Numbered from the stretch's first letter, positions 21,995 to 33,035 are shown. The stretch is DNA of 64,000 nucleotides from Prorocentrum cordatum (GCA_963575745.1 CAUYUJ010013836.1:1-64000); one strand, 5' to 3'. Program-made: numbers and translations. Notes: a model not told the origin generated them from the letters alone.

Positions 21995-23122
21995 ATGTGC
22001 GATGACAAAACGGAGAGCCAGTCAGCGATTGGCGGTTTCGGCGTGGAGGATGCATTATGGTTGAATGAGGCCGATGCTGGTTCCTCGGTGGCAGAGCAGG
22101 TTGAGATGAAGAGTGAGCCGCCCACGCCGATGCCTTGCAAGTCAGCCGTGCATCTGTCGGATGTGATTCCACCCAGGACGCCCGCGGCGTCCCCGCCTCC
22201 CAGCGCTTGCAAGCGCCCGAAGGCCGAGAAGAGGCAGTCGCCGTCTGCTTCTTCGAGGGGTGACGCATGCGCCGTAGCGGACGCGGTGCAGCCCCAGCGG
22301 CAAGGACGGCTCAGCAGGAAAGCTGCAATCGACCTCCAGGAGGCGTTGGAGTCAGGCATCTCGATCGCACGCCCGCGGGACACCGACGACAGCGTGATCC
22401 AGCGGGAGCAGGCCCTCGGCGGTGTCGATGATGATGGCTCGACAATTCACAGGTGGTCCATCGATGCGAAGTTGCCGAGCGGCGTCGTGTGTGGTGGTTT
22501 GAGTCGGATACGGGGCACGCTCAATGACGTCCATTGCGTTCGACTGGCCACGATGGAGTGGTTCGACGCCTACATCCCAAGCACCATGCAATCTCTCATG
22601 CGCCGCCTCACGGACTACGAGGGCGACTGCGTCGGCGGGGTCGACCTCGAGTTGGAGATTGCCTACAAGCAGCTCGCCAGTCGCGCTGCCGCACTCATTC
22701 TGTTGCATAAGGGCCTGAAAGCTTACCTCGATACCCGCAAGTCGTCCGGGTTAGTTGCCACCCTGAAGCCATTCAACGTCATCAGGGCGTTCCTCAAGGC
22801 TATAGATCGGGACCTGGCCCCCGACCTGTCCGCCGTGCACGCCCACGCTGTCTTTGTCCAGACCTTCATCGATGGCAATAGCATTGTTGATGCACTTGCG
22901 ACGTTGGACGCCAAGGATCTCGCGATCTCCCACGGGAAGATCCAGGAGTACTGGAAGACACTTGCGGGTGCCGACGATGATGAGAAAGGTGCCAACGCAA
23001 AGGGCGAACAGCGCAGCTCAGACGAAGGCGACGACACAGGTACGAAGAGGAGGAAACGGAGGAAGGCGACGGCGAAGAAGGCGTCACAGAAGCAGGGGGC
23101 TCACGTCATGTTCGATATCTGA
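21995..23122 (+). CDS. Unrecognised protein-coding segment with basic C terminus
   Basis: 375 codons from the first in-frame ATG (MCDDKTESQS) to the TGA at 23120. The frame is open upstream only to 21953, so this can be a true start or an internal exon. It has a Ser/Pro-rich first third with KRPKAEKR, then a mostly helical domain (about residues 120-325), and ends in TKRRKRRKATAKK, a strong nuclear localisation candidate. The TGA lies at the point where the repeated intron element (ACTGGCCTTCGG) begins, so the real end could be a splice site just before it. No family is recognised. Confidence 0.55.
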   Translation: MCDDKTESQSAIGGFGVEDALWLNEADAGSSVAEQVEMKSEPPTPMPCKSAVHLSDVIPPRTPAASPPPSACKRPKAEKRQSPSASSRGDACAVADAVQPQRQGRLSRKAAIDLQEALESGISIARPRDTDDSVIQREQALGGVDDDGSTIHRWSIDAKLPSGVVCGGLSRIRGTLNDVHCVRLATMEWFDAYIPSTMQSLMRRLTDYEGDCVGGVDLELEIAYKQLASRAAALILLHKGLKAYLDTRKSSGLVATLKPFNVIRAFLKAIDRDLAPDLSAVHAHAVFVQTFIDGNSIVDALATLDAKDLAISHGKIQEYWKTLAGADDDEKGANAKGEQRSSDEGDDTGTKRRKRRKATAKKASQKQGAHVMFDI

Positions 23123-23199
23123 CTGGCCTTCGGCACATCCCGCCACCGTGCTTGGGTGGTCGGTCTGGGGCTGATGCCGTCTGTATGCCCAAGGGGTGC

Positions 23200-23570
23200 C
23201 GAACAAGTACCACTCGAGGCATGTCGGGGGTACGCCTCAAATGGTATCGAACAACTCTCACTTGAGGCATGCCGCATGCCCGCTGTGTGCATGCACGTGA
23301 GGCCTGTCGGGCGCATGCCTCAAATGGTACCAAGCAGATACCACTTGAGGCATGTCGGCAGTATGCATGAAGCGGCACCGAACGCGTACCACTTGAGACA
23401 TGCCCGTTGTATGCGCCAAGCGGTACCACTCACGTACCACTGTAGGCATGCCGTCGGTATGCCTCAAATGGTACCCAACAAATTCCAATTGAAGCATGGC
23501 GGCGGTATGCTGTCTCGGTACCACTTGAAGCATGCCACATGTCCGTTGTATGCCTCATGTGGTACGTGTG
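23200..23570. repeat. 48-bp dyad-symmetric tandem array, copy 2
   Basis: About eight units, mostly 48 bases apart, with CCACTTGAGGCATG and its inverse. It is more degenerate than the array at 8591-8897. Confidence 0.8.
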
Positions 23571-23584
23571 CCTGGGGGAGGGCC

Positions 23585-24240
23585 AGAGACCGCATGGACG
23601 TTAGTTGGGATCTCGTGGCTGGCCTCTCGGGGGGCCTCTGGTAGGCAAGTGTGGGGCCTCTTGGGGGTCATGTTGGAGCGTCTTGGGACATCTGTTAGGC
23701 CTCTTGCTTGGGGCGTCCCCAAGGCCGTTCGGAAGCCTCCTGGGGCCTCCTTGGGGCCCCTTGGGGCCTCCTGGAAGGCGTCTTGGGGCGGAAAGCTAAG
23801 GTTTCCAGTTGCTGGTCACACTCCGAGACCCTCATTCCGCCTGTCTTGGGGGCCCCTTGGGTCGTCCTGGGCGGCTCTTGGACCGTCTTGGTCCTTGGTG
23901 CCCTTTGGGGCCGTCGTGGGGGCGCCTTGGGGGCATCGTGGGCCGCCGTGTAACGATCTTGGGGGGCTCTTGGGCCGTCTTGGAGCGTCGGAAAGCCGAA
24001 ACGGCGATGAGGGAACCAACGTAGAAGAAACCAATGAAAATCAACGACTGGTGCCTGTTGGGCCCTTGTGGGCGGCATCTTGGGTCTTGGAGGCCTCTTC
24101 GGCAGTCGTGGGACCATGTTGGGCGTCTTGGGGCGATATGTCGGCGACTCGGGGGCGTCTTGGACAATCCTCGGAAACCTCTCGGGGCCCTCTTGGCCAA
24201 TCTCGGGGCCCTCTTGGGTCGGAACAAGTCGCGCGAGAAG
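23585..24240. repeat. GGCCTCTTGGGG repeat block
   Basis: Degenerate repetition of GGGCCTCTTGG and CGTCTTGGGGC over about 650 bases. Related to 9940-10160. Its onset (GGGATCTCGTGGCTGGCCTC) also parallels 9975-10000. Confidence 0.8.
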
Positions 24241-24404
24241 CTGCGCCAAGCCCCAGGGGGGGCGCGCCAGCACGCGGTGAGCCCCGAGAGATGCTGCAAT
24301 TTGGGCTCTGGCCCAGGCCCCCTTGGGGCTGGGGACTGAGGCTCAAGGGATGGGGCAAAGTACTTGGGGACACGCCCACTCCATGCCTCGAGGCACGGTG
24401 GCGG

Positions 24405-24890
24405 ATGTTTCCCGAGCTGCTCAAGCCGCCGCCCGTCCACGTATTCAAGACCTTGTCCGAATGCTTCAAGCAGGTCTTCTACAGGATCCCCGCGAAGGCG
24501 ATTGCTGGGCCAACTGTTTGCGTCTGGGTCGGGGCGGCCTCGTCGGGCTGTGTTCTCTCGGCTCGCGCGTGGGGCGGGGGCCTCCCGAGGGGCCCAATAG
24601 GGGGGGGGCGCAGGCAGGAGACGACGCAGGTGGAGGTGGAGGAGGGAGTAGACCCAAGTCGGGCACAGGGAGTTTAACGATATGCTTAGGAGAAGTCGCC
24701 AGTCTAAGCACCCCTGGTAAAAATGCGAACGTGGGCCTCATGAGGGTCTGTCCCTCATCGAGCGTCGGGCGCTGGCTGACGCGTTCGGATCAGGAGGTCC
24801 AGGGGCTGGTGGCTCATGGGCTTCAGGCCCGTCGGATTCTGTCTACTCGTGGGTCATGGGCGATGTTGTCTGGCTTTGGGTTCTGGTTTG
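24405..24890 (+). other. Possible short exon, then intron
   Basis: Directly after the element the frame reading MFPELLKPPPVHVFKTLSEC looks protein-like for about 45 codons (24406-24540) and could be a small exon. The rest, to the acceptor CTTCAG at 24898-24903, has no coding character. Confidence 0.25.
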
Positions 24891-24903
24891 AACATTGCTT
24901 CAG

Positions 24904-26178
24904 GGTCGTCCAATGGTGTCTGACCTGGTAGTTGACGCGTCTGATTTGTCTGAACTGATCTTGGGTCATTGGCTTCAGGCCGAGGTCAGTCCCCGACAAT
25001 ATGTTCTCCCTTGCCCTTGCGAGGCGATGAAGGATGCGAAGTCTGTGGATGTGTTAATCAAGGAGATCGCGGCTGTGAGCGCCAAATGGGACGACGTGAT
25101 GTGCGGGCAGACCGGCGCCCAGACTTTCTCCAACATGCTTCGCAGTTGTTCGGTGATTTGGCAGAGCGCCTCCCGCGATTATAGGAAGAAGCCAGAGGTT
25201 GCAAAAGTTCGGCTGGCGCGCCGAGACATCATCGCGGCGGCGCGCTCGGACGCTCCTCCGTTGTCGGACTTCGCCAGGGCCATGGCGGGCCTTCCCGAGA
25301 CAGGGTGCGAGGTGACGAGGTTGGCGATGGGCTGCGCTAAAGAGCTAGCGCAGGCGGGCATCGAGGATGAGATCGTGGAGCAGAAGTTCAGCGCGTCGGA
25401 GGAGTACTTCATCAAGTGCATGGGCCCCGCTATCGAGGATGGTGCGGCTTGGCTGATGAATGGCATCGAAGGCAGACGCGTGGACATGACTACCATGCGA
25501 AGGACGACTGCGCACGTGCAGTCGTACGTATCTGACCTCTTGGATTGCTCGACGAGGTGGTCGTCTGGTGCGTTGCGGGAGCACCTCCAAGATATGATGG
25601 ACGGCTGCGAGAATTCTCTTCGAGTGTCGTGCTGGGCCAACTTCGTCATGGTGGCTGATGCTCGCGACGTTCTGGTAGACAAGCTGAGGTCGATCACAGA
25701 TGCCAATGAGCCGAGTTCCGAGGGCAAGCAGGCCACTGCCGAGGAGTCTGGAGGCGGCGACGTCATTGTGAAGGGAGAGCCCGTCGAGGAGGGCAACGTA
25801 CCAGTCGTGTCTGGAGCTCCTGTCGCCCGCCACTTGCCTGCCGTGGCGCTTGCCGACATCAAGACGTTGTCGGAAAGAGTGGGCGAGTTCGGGACCGCGG
25901 CGATGGTAGTCGTTGATTGCGTTCAGAAGTGGATCGAAGTGTTGATCAAGAAGATTGGCGAGGATATCATCACGGCTGAGCTGCAATCCTTCTCAGTGCC
26001 ATTGCCGCGCGAGGCGTCGGCGCAGCTGCAGCAGAACATCAAGGTTCTCCTTGATATGGCAAGCTACCTCATCGCCTGGGCGCAGGTCTGCGAGAGCGAC
26101 TGCATGTCCCCTTCAGCCAGGTTCGAGCAGCTGACGCCCGATAGCAAGTATCCATTGCCTGCGGCAAGCCCCGCCACC
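24904..26178 (+). CDS. Internal exon of an unrecognised gene
   Basis: 425 codons, phase 0 at both ends. The frame is closed upstream by TGA at 24889 and the acceptor is CTTCAG at 24903. The donor is ACC followed by GTGCCTG at 26179, inside the CCGCCACCGTGCC motif. The protein is almost wholly helical, with an acidic Glu/Ser insert near residues 265-300. It includes KWDDVMCGQTGAQTF and KKIGEDIITAELQSF. No catalytic motif or known fold is recognised. The frame runs on to 26349 through a GAT repeat, which I treat as intron. Confidence 0.6.
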
Positions 26179-27430
26179 GTGCCTGTACAGCTGCCTGCGC
26201 GAGGAAGCACTGGTGTCCGCTGCCAGTGTTCCAACTTGAGACGCGTTGCGTCTCCAAACTTGATGGTGGCGGTAATGATGGTGGTGGCGGTGATGCTGAA
26301 GATGACGATGATGATGATGATGATGATGATAATGATGATGATGCAATGATGATGGTGGTGATGATGATGATGATGATCATCATCATCATGATGACGATGG
26401 CAGGAGTGTCACATGCGACGAAGACGGTAAGGATGATTGCGGTGATCATTAAATAAACGATGGCGGTCCGTGACGGTAATGATGATGATACGGTATGGTG
26501 GTGATCTCCAGCGGGGCAAGCGCCGAAACTGTCATGCGTGACGCCTCGGCCGTTACGGGAGAACGGAGACGGCGATGATGATGAGAAAGAGTAATATGAG
26601 ACCCGTCGCATGTGACACGTTCCGTCTTCACTTCTCGGAAGCGTCGCGCGTGGCCCGTCTGCCGTTTCTGAGCGGACGAAGCCATCAAAGATGATGTTGG
26701 CGATGGACTCGCTCGACATCGGTCCCGAAACCGTCTTGCGTGACATCTCGGCCGTTTCGGGGCGGACGAAGACGGCGTTGGTGATGAGGGGTAGAGGGGG
26801 AGGGGAAACTGGGGAGAAAAAAAACACATGCGGCACATGCGGCATGCGGCACCTTCCGTCTTCACGTCCCGAAGACCCCGATGCAAGTTTGAGGGGATGT
26901 CTCGAGCGAGCCGCTCCGTTGCAAACAAAACTGATGGAACCAAATCAAATGGTATTTGAAATTTGAAGCATGTCGTAATGTTCTGCCGCGTTTGATGTCA
27001 TCATATGGCGCTTTGAACGGCGTCTTAGGTCCTAGACGCATCACTTTACACGTCCCACGTTTCGAGGATGTCTCATGCGAAACTGCGCCTTTTAAAGTTT
27101 CGAGGGTTAGAGTTGGGTCCTCGATTTCAACGTCACCGTTGCCCGAGGATGTATCAGGCGCAACGCGCAACTTTAGCATGATGCATCTGAGGATACGGCC
27201 CCATAGCGTGTGATCGTTGCGGGGATGTCTCCGACGACATTGTCGATCTTCGGGAGGAAGGCTCTCAAACGGGCCGAGACCCGTCTGCCGAGCCTTACCC
27301 CTCCTCAAGAGACCCGTGTAGGGAAAGCAGGTCAGGGCCTTACCCGTGCCCAGTACGTGGCAGTCCTTCACGCCTCAACGTGCCAGGTGGCACGGCGGCG
27401 GGTCTGATGGGTTTGGTCTCGTTTGCAAAG
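26179..27430 (+). other. Intron with inverted-repeat motifs
   Basis: GT-AG intron (GTGCCT to GCAAAG), phase 0, joining SPAT to VHVRHAN. CCGCCACCGTGCC lies at 26171-26183 and GGCACGGCGGCGG at 27389-27401. It contains a GAT run (26280-26400) and repeats of the form CGAAACNGTCNTGCGTGAC followed by GGCCGTTTCGGG, and GAGGATGTCTCATGCGAAAC. These also occur in degenerate form in the intron at 3868-5029. Confidence 0.55.
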
Positions 27431-28870
27431 GTGCACGTCAGACATGCGAATGATCAAGACATCGCCTCCAGGTTTAGCATGCGCGTTCTTGGTGAAGATA
27501 TGGTCGACTCGATGGGGGATATCGTGCAATCATTGTTGGGCGCATTCGGTGGCTTTGTTCGCTCTCTGGGCGAATCTGTGTATGAGAGCCACGTGCAGAC
27601 GACCATCCAGCATTGGCTTGGTGAAGTCATCGTGTCAGACATGAAGCTAGCAGCTGTTGCGGAGACCACGTTGCTGGGACTAGACCTCGCTTCGGTCTTG
27701 CCGCGATTGTTGACCCATCCTTCCGTGGACACGGTGTGCAACCGTTCGTGTTTCGAGCTCGTTGGCGACGATACGGATGCCAAAGCTTTCCGCTCTGTCA
27801 CTCATAACGCTGCCATGCGGATGCTCCGCAAATTCTGCAGCAAAGCTGAGGTTGAGCAGATCGAGGTTTCCGCGTTCAGCCTCCAGGACGGTTCTAAATG
27901 CACGTTGCGCACCGACGTGGTCTTCGCTGTCTTGTCGGCGATCTGCTCTACGAAAGACATTGCATGCGTGGCATGCTACTTGCATCGTGACCTCGTCGAG
28001 CCCCACGCCCAGGGAATGTGCATCTCCAGGAACATGCTGTTCGAGCGCCTGACATTCCTCCTTGGCCGCTTCTACACCGAGCTGGTGTCGCTCGAGGCCG
28101 TCGTCGTTGGCGAGGAGGCCCATGGGGTGGAGACGTTGGGGGTCGTGATGAGTGCGCCGCTCTCTGAGATTCGGCAGTGGCGCAACCTCATGGCCCTCTT
28201 CAGCGGTCGGGTCACGAACGCCATCCTGGAGGCGTATTGCAGGGTGCTTCGCGCGGACATCGAGACCTGCAGGAAGTCGATTCCAGATTGGGGGGCCGCC
28301 TTCGACGAGAATGGCGTGTTCATGGAGGCCGTCGCCAAACAGGAGACCAACAACAAACTGAATAAGGTGATCGCTAGCCACAACGATGTCCAATGGACGG
28401 TGAGCGCCATGAACCAGGCAGCCGTGTTTCTCAAGGTCAATCCGAAGCTCAAGGAGAATGAGATCACTAAGAATGCTGTCGCGGTGGCGCTCACCACGAT
28501 GCAGAAGGCGAACGTTGCTTCGATTTTCATCGCTGGCGTGGCGGAGATGTCGGTGCTCCGCACGAGCAGGGACGGCCACGCGAGGGCAGCAGATTTCCTG
28601 GCCAAGCACAAAGCTGCAGCCCCTGCCCTGCCAGCCTCGTTCTGGGCTGAGTTTCAGAACATCGCCGATCACGCCAGTTCAGCGGCAGCGGAGAGCGTGG
28701 AGGCCGCGAAGGCGGTCTGCGCGAGCTCTGCGAAGGCAGAGCCCGCGAATGCGCAGCCAGCCGAGGCGGAGGGCCAGGCGGCGAGCGCGGCGACCAGGCC
28801 AGATGACGCCGCGGGCGCGGGGCGGCCCAAGGGCCTCAAGCGCCCCCGCCGCGGCAAGACAACGCCCTAG
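27431..28870 (+). CDS. Last exon of an unrecognised gene
   Basis: 479 codons and a TAG at 28868. The acceptor GCAAAG at 27425-27430 keeps the frame of the preceding exon. It has a helical N-terminal part (SMGDIVQSLLGAFGGF), a Cys-containing middle (STKDIACVACYLHRD) and a long helical domain to about residue 410. The tail is Ala/Glu-rich and ends in RPKGLKRPRRGKTTP, a likely nuclear localisation signal. The codon pattern and lack of internal stops support real coding. No family is recognised. With 24904-26178 it would form at least 904 residues of one protein. Confidence 0.6.
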   Translation: MHVRHANDQDIASRFSMRVLGEDMVDSMGDIVQSLLGAFGGFVRSLGESVYESHVQTTIQHWLGEVIVSDMKLAAVAETTLLGLDLASVLPRLLTHPSVDTVCNRSCFELVGDDTDAKAFRSVTHNAAMRMLRKFCSKAEVEQIEVSAFSLQDGSKCTLRTDVVFAVLSAICSTKDIACVACYLHRDLVEPHAQGMCISRNMLFERLTFLLGRFYTELVSLEAVVVGEEAHGVETLGVVMSAPLSEIRQWRNLMALFSGRVTNAILEAYCRVLRADIETCRKSIPDWGAAFDENGVFMEAVAKQETNNKLNKVIASHNDVQWTVSAMNQAAVFLKVNPKLKENEITKNAVAVALTTMQKANVASIFIAGVAEMSVLRTSRDGHARAADFLAKHKAAAPALPASFWAEFQNIADHASSAAAESVEAAKAVCASSAKAEPANAQPAEAEGQAASAATRPDDAAGAGRPKGLKRPRRGKTTP

Positions 28871-28974
28871 AAGCAGACTTCTCGAACCTGAGCTGGAGCT
28901 GTGGCTCGGAGCGGGGAGACATGTGACATGCTATGCTACGTCCTCCTACACTCTAGGAAACTAGGAGTTGCAGC

Positions 28975-29240
28975 TTGGAAGAGGTACCCATGGGCTTTTG
29001 GAAGAGCTACTAGGTAAAGGAGGGGTTGGAAGAGCTACTCGGTAAAGGAGGGGTTTTGGAAGAGCTACTAGGTAAGGGAGGGGTTGGAAGAGTGTTAGAG
29101 TTCAAAACACGCAAGATATACGCACTACGACGTCTTGGGCGAACTACTCGATAAGAGGGGGGTTAGGGGAATTGCCGTGTCGCGCCGAGACGGGGGTTTT
29201 GGAAGAGCTACTCCTTCGCAGAGGGGCTGGAAGAGAACAC
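28975..29240. repeat. TTGGAAGAGCTACTAGGTAA minisatellite
   Basis: About six units of about 31-38 bases with TTGGAAGAGCTACTAGGTAA and a GGAGGGG spacer, directly downstream of the gene ending at 28870. Confidence 0.75.
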
Positions 29241-30581
29241 TGGGCGAACTAAGCCACTCGCGCCGAGTGGGTTGATGAGACCATTCGGCGAAGTACTCAT
29301 TTGTGATCCTCGCATTTCCAGTCGCTGCGCGTCTCCGTAGAAGAGACGACATTGGTATTCATACTGTGTAGCTGTAGCGGGATAGGGCGAGGGTGCGAAC
29401 AGAAGAGGCAGGCGTCCGACCGCTCAAGGCCGACTTAAGTCGGATCACAGATGGCCAGACTTACCCATTCGCCTCACATGCGTCCAACATGACATGTATA
29501 CGAATCAGGTTGAAAACCGTTTGCAACAGCATTCAACATGATGCGTCAACGTATCAGACTTCGCCTCAAAAGGATGTGTGTGCATTTGTCCAGGGTGCAA
29601 GTCATGACCTGACATGTGTAATCCAAAATCTATGTATTGAAACACCAAAGATTCTACCATATGTATAATAAAATCTGGAACATAAGAAATCATTATGATT
29701 CGCATGAGTAGCGCTGGCGAGTTGCGTTGGGGAGTTGCGTTGGGGAGTTGCGTTGGGGATCGGTGTCTGTTTTGGGTGGTTCTATAGATCTGACCCCCCG
29801 CCACTACACAAATGATACTGTTGCCGGGTGATCATCATGGGATCATGACATGATAATGAGTGGATAACGATGAGTGATATGTAACGGGGTTACAGATGCT
29901 GATGTTGGTGATGACTGTGATGTGGATGCTGACGATGATTAAGATGATGATGGCGATGATGATTGGGTTAATGTGTGCGCAAGGGAGGGGGCGAGGAGGG
30001 GGATTGCGCGTGGTGTCCCGAGAAAACAAGACCCCCACTACAGATTTTGGGAAAAAGAGGCGTGCCGGCTCATCCTCTATTGCCTGGCCGGTCTGCTTGA
30101 GAGGCTGAAATTCGGTCAATTGTTTTCCGGCCAGCAGACTCATGGGCGCGAGAAACGTGAACCGCAATGTGCGTGAGAGAGTCGAGCCCCGCCCAGGGCG
30201 CGCGCAACCGCTGGGGGCCACGCGGGCGCACGGGCAACGCTGTGCAGGAATCTCGGCCACGTTCGCGAGACGCCGCCGCTCGCTGTGGGAGTCGTGGCGC
30301 AAAATGGCGAGCCGGAGTGTTGGCCGGCCCGATGCGGTTGTGCCAGAATCGCGAAAAGTCTGCCTACCTTTAAACCATGGTTGTCGCCGTTGCGCGTGCG
30401 AGCCATGGCCGCGTCGGGCATCCCTGTGGACGCCGCGCCGCGGCGCTGGAAGGAGAGCTGGTGGCGCAAGGCGCTGCGTCTCAGGCAGATTTCGTAGGCA
30501 GTTCCGCCGGCGAAGCACCGTTGATATCGACCTCTTTGCGGGCTCAGCCACTCGGGTTCGCCAGGGAGGTCATCGCCGAGT
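29241..30581. other. Mostly non-coding
   Basis: Contains an inverted relic of the CAACTCGCCAACG minisatellite (GAGTTGCGTTGGG, 29705-29758) and a GAT-rich run (29890-29975). From 30140 it becomes GC-rich with overlapping frames in which I recognise no protein. Confidence 0.5.
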
Positions 30582-31475
30582 GTGCCCTTGCTGATTCTTT
30601 TACCGGGTGGTGCTGCCCTTACCCCGCCGGGTAGCTCACTTGGTGCAGTTTCGCCCCCGGCCGCAGGCGCCCGGGGGCTGGGCGCCAGCGTGGAGGGGAG
30701 AACGGAGAGGGCCATTGCGGCATTGGCTTTGTGCTCTGCGGCGAGGAGCAACATGTGTCTTCCTCGGCTGGGCATCCTTGCTGAAGCAGCCCATGCCTTG
30801 GTAGCCGTGGACACGATGTTGTGTGCCCTCCTTGTTTCGGCGCTTTGCGCGGTGGTGGCCGGGCGGGCTGGCCTCGCGGGGCGGGGGGCATTCGACGAGG
30901 AGGCTCTTTGGATGGAGTTCTGCGGATGGAAAGCGAGCGCTGCGCAGTGTGCGTCGGCCAGTGCGGCTGTATGGTCTTAGCAGCGCACCGCCGTCTGGAA
31001 GCGTGGCCACGGACGCATGCTGGCGTTGACGCCTTCGTGGTCTTATTCTGGAGTGCAGCTTCTCTGTCGTGATGCTAGTCGCATTTGCGATCGGTGCTGT
31101 GATGGGCATGGCGAAGTGCTGCAACTGGGGGTTCCGCAGGCGAGGGTGTTCTTTGAGAGAGCCAGCGGAGGAAGTGAGGCTGTGCGCGCGGCTTTCCTTA
31201 ATAGGAAGTGCTGTTCTGCGCCGGTGGAGGCTGTCCGCAGGGGAAGATGCTCTGCGGCGCGTGCACCCGGAGGAACAAATTGTAGTGGCAACTTGTGTTT
31301 GCTTGTATCGCGTGCAGTGGCTCTTTGGCGTTTCTGCAGGTGGCCGCGCAGGCCCTGGGAATTGCCGAAGGGCGATCTTTGGGCGCGGGCGCTTTTCGGC
31401 GCGGCTGGGCCGCGACGGGCGCCGAAGCCAAGGGGCCTGCGACGCCCTTCTATCCAGGCGGATGGGGGGGCTTGA
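30582..31475 (+). pseudogene. Possible decayed coding region
   Basis: One frame is open for 297 codons with a single TAG at 30978. It includes the helical stretch RTERAIAALALCSAARSNM and a Cys-rich part (RDASRICDRCCDGHGEV). Downstream, another frame (31330-31660) reads AAQALGIAEGRSLGAGAF, as expected if a frameshift had occurred. I cannot name the family. GC richness alone could explain the open frames, so this is a weak call. Confidence 0.25.
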
Positions 31476-31744
31476 CCGTGCTCGCATACGCGTCAGCAAA
31501 GGCGCGTGGCACGGTGGGAGAGCGGGCGGCCCGCTGGGCTCGCGCGCGCCAGCCTACTGACCGGCGGGAGGGCCCGCCGTTGCAGCTCGCCAGTCCCGCG
31601 CGTGCTCCGCCCAGCACTGTATTTGATGCCCCCGCGACTGCCACAGATGGCCAGTCCTGCTAGCTGTGGTTTCAGGTCTTTCTGGCACCAGCTTCCCCTC
31701 CCACATCTGCAATGGGTTGCCAGTCGCGCGCGTGCTGATTCCGG

Positions 31745-32600
31745 AGTTGTCGACGGCATCGACGACGCCGACGTCGACGACGAGTTCGACGACGACGACG
31801 TCGACGACGACGACCTTGCCGACGACGACGACGACCACGACGACGACGACGCCTGACGCTGGACGCCCGACGCCCGACGCCCGACGATCGACGCCCGACG
31901 ACTGCCGACTGACGACCGACGATTGACGACCGACGACGGACGACCGACGACCGACGACCGACGACCAGCGACCGACGACCGACCACGACGACGACGACCG
32001 ACGACCGACGACCGACGACCGACGACCGACCACGACACCGACGACGTCGACGTTGACGACGACGACGCCAGCGATGACGCCGACCACGACGACGACGACG
32101 GCGACAGCGGCCGCGACGGCGACGCGGCAACGACGACGACGATGCACAACGCCCGACGCCCGACGCCCGACGCCGGTTGCCCGACGACCGACGACTGACG
32201 CGCGAAGGCTAACGACAGACGACTGACGACTGACGACTGGCGACTGATGACTGACGACTGTCGACCGACGACCGACGACCGACGACAGACGACTGACGAT
32301 CGTCGACTGACGACGACGACGTCGACGACGACGTCGACGCTCGACGACGACGACGACAACGACGACGACGACTGACGACTGTCGACTGTCGACTGACGAT
32401 CGACGACGACCACTTACAAACGACGTCCGACGACCGATCACGACGACGACGACGCCCGACGACGCCGACGACGACGACAACGACGGGCGACGCCCGACGC
32501 CACCGACGACGGACGACCGACGACCGACGACCGGCGACGACCGACGACGACGATGACCGATGACGACCGACACCGACGACGACGTCGACGAGTTGTGTGG
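31745..32600. repeat. CGACGACCGACGA minisatellite
   Basis: About 850 bases of imperfect GAC trinucleotides and CGACGACCGA units. It gives a long Ser/Val/Arg frame on the minus strand and Thr/Asp frames on + that are not genes. Confidence 0.9.
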
Positions 32601-32811
32601 GCGGGGGCGGGGTAGGGCGGGCGGACCTGCATGGGCAGAGCTGGTCGGGCGGCCGAAATATAGAAGTGTGACCCACCATCGAATTTTCACGCAAGTTCTC
32701 ATCGTTTTTTGCTCTGTCGTCGTCGTGCGTCCTTGTCCTCGTCGTTTTCGTTGTGTCGCGCTCGCTGGCATTATGTACTCGCGCTTACCAGTGGCGAGTA
32801 AAGGAGGGGGG

Positions 32812-32866
32812 CGTCGTCGTCGTCGTCGTCGTTGTCGTCGTCGTCGTCGTCGTTGTCGTCGCCGCC

Positions 32867-32924
<58 letters not shown>

Positions 32925-33035
32925 TTGTCGTCGTCGTTGTCGTTGTCGTCGTCGTCGTCGTCGTCGTCGTCGTTTTCGTCGTCGTCTTCGTCGTCGTCGT
33001 CGTGGTCGTCGTCGATGTCGTCGTTGCCGTGCCGT
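32812..33035. repeat. GTC trinucleotide run
   Basis: Nearly pure TCG/GTC repeat of about 220 bases. Confidence 0.9.

Larger units (their letters stand above)
23123..24404 (+). mobile_element. Introner-like element, second copy
   Basis: Starts ACTGGCCTTCGGCACATCCC, as at 8491. It has CCGCCACCGTGC at 23140-23151 and the 48-bp dyad array at 23200-23570, and it ends with the same 80-base block as 8960-9050, including GGCACGGTGGCGG at 24392-24404. Compared with the copy at 8491-9068 it has an extra 700 bases of GGCCTCTTGGGG repeats. Whether it is spliced is inferred from its position between coding segments. Confidence 0.5.

Noticed and set aside
31554-32771. 405-codon minus-strand open frame
   Set aside because: Translation of the CGACGACCGA minisatellite.
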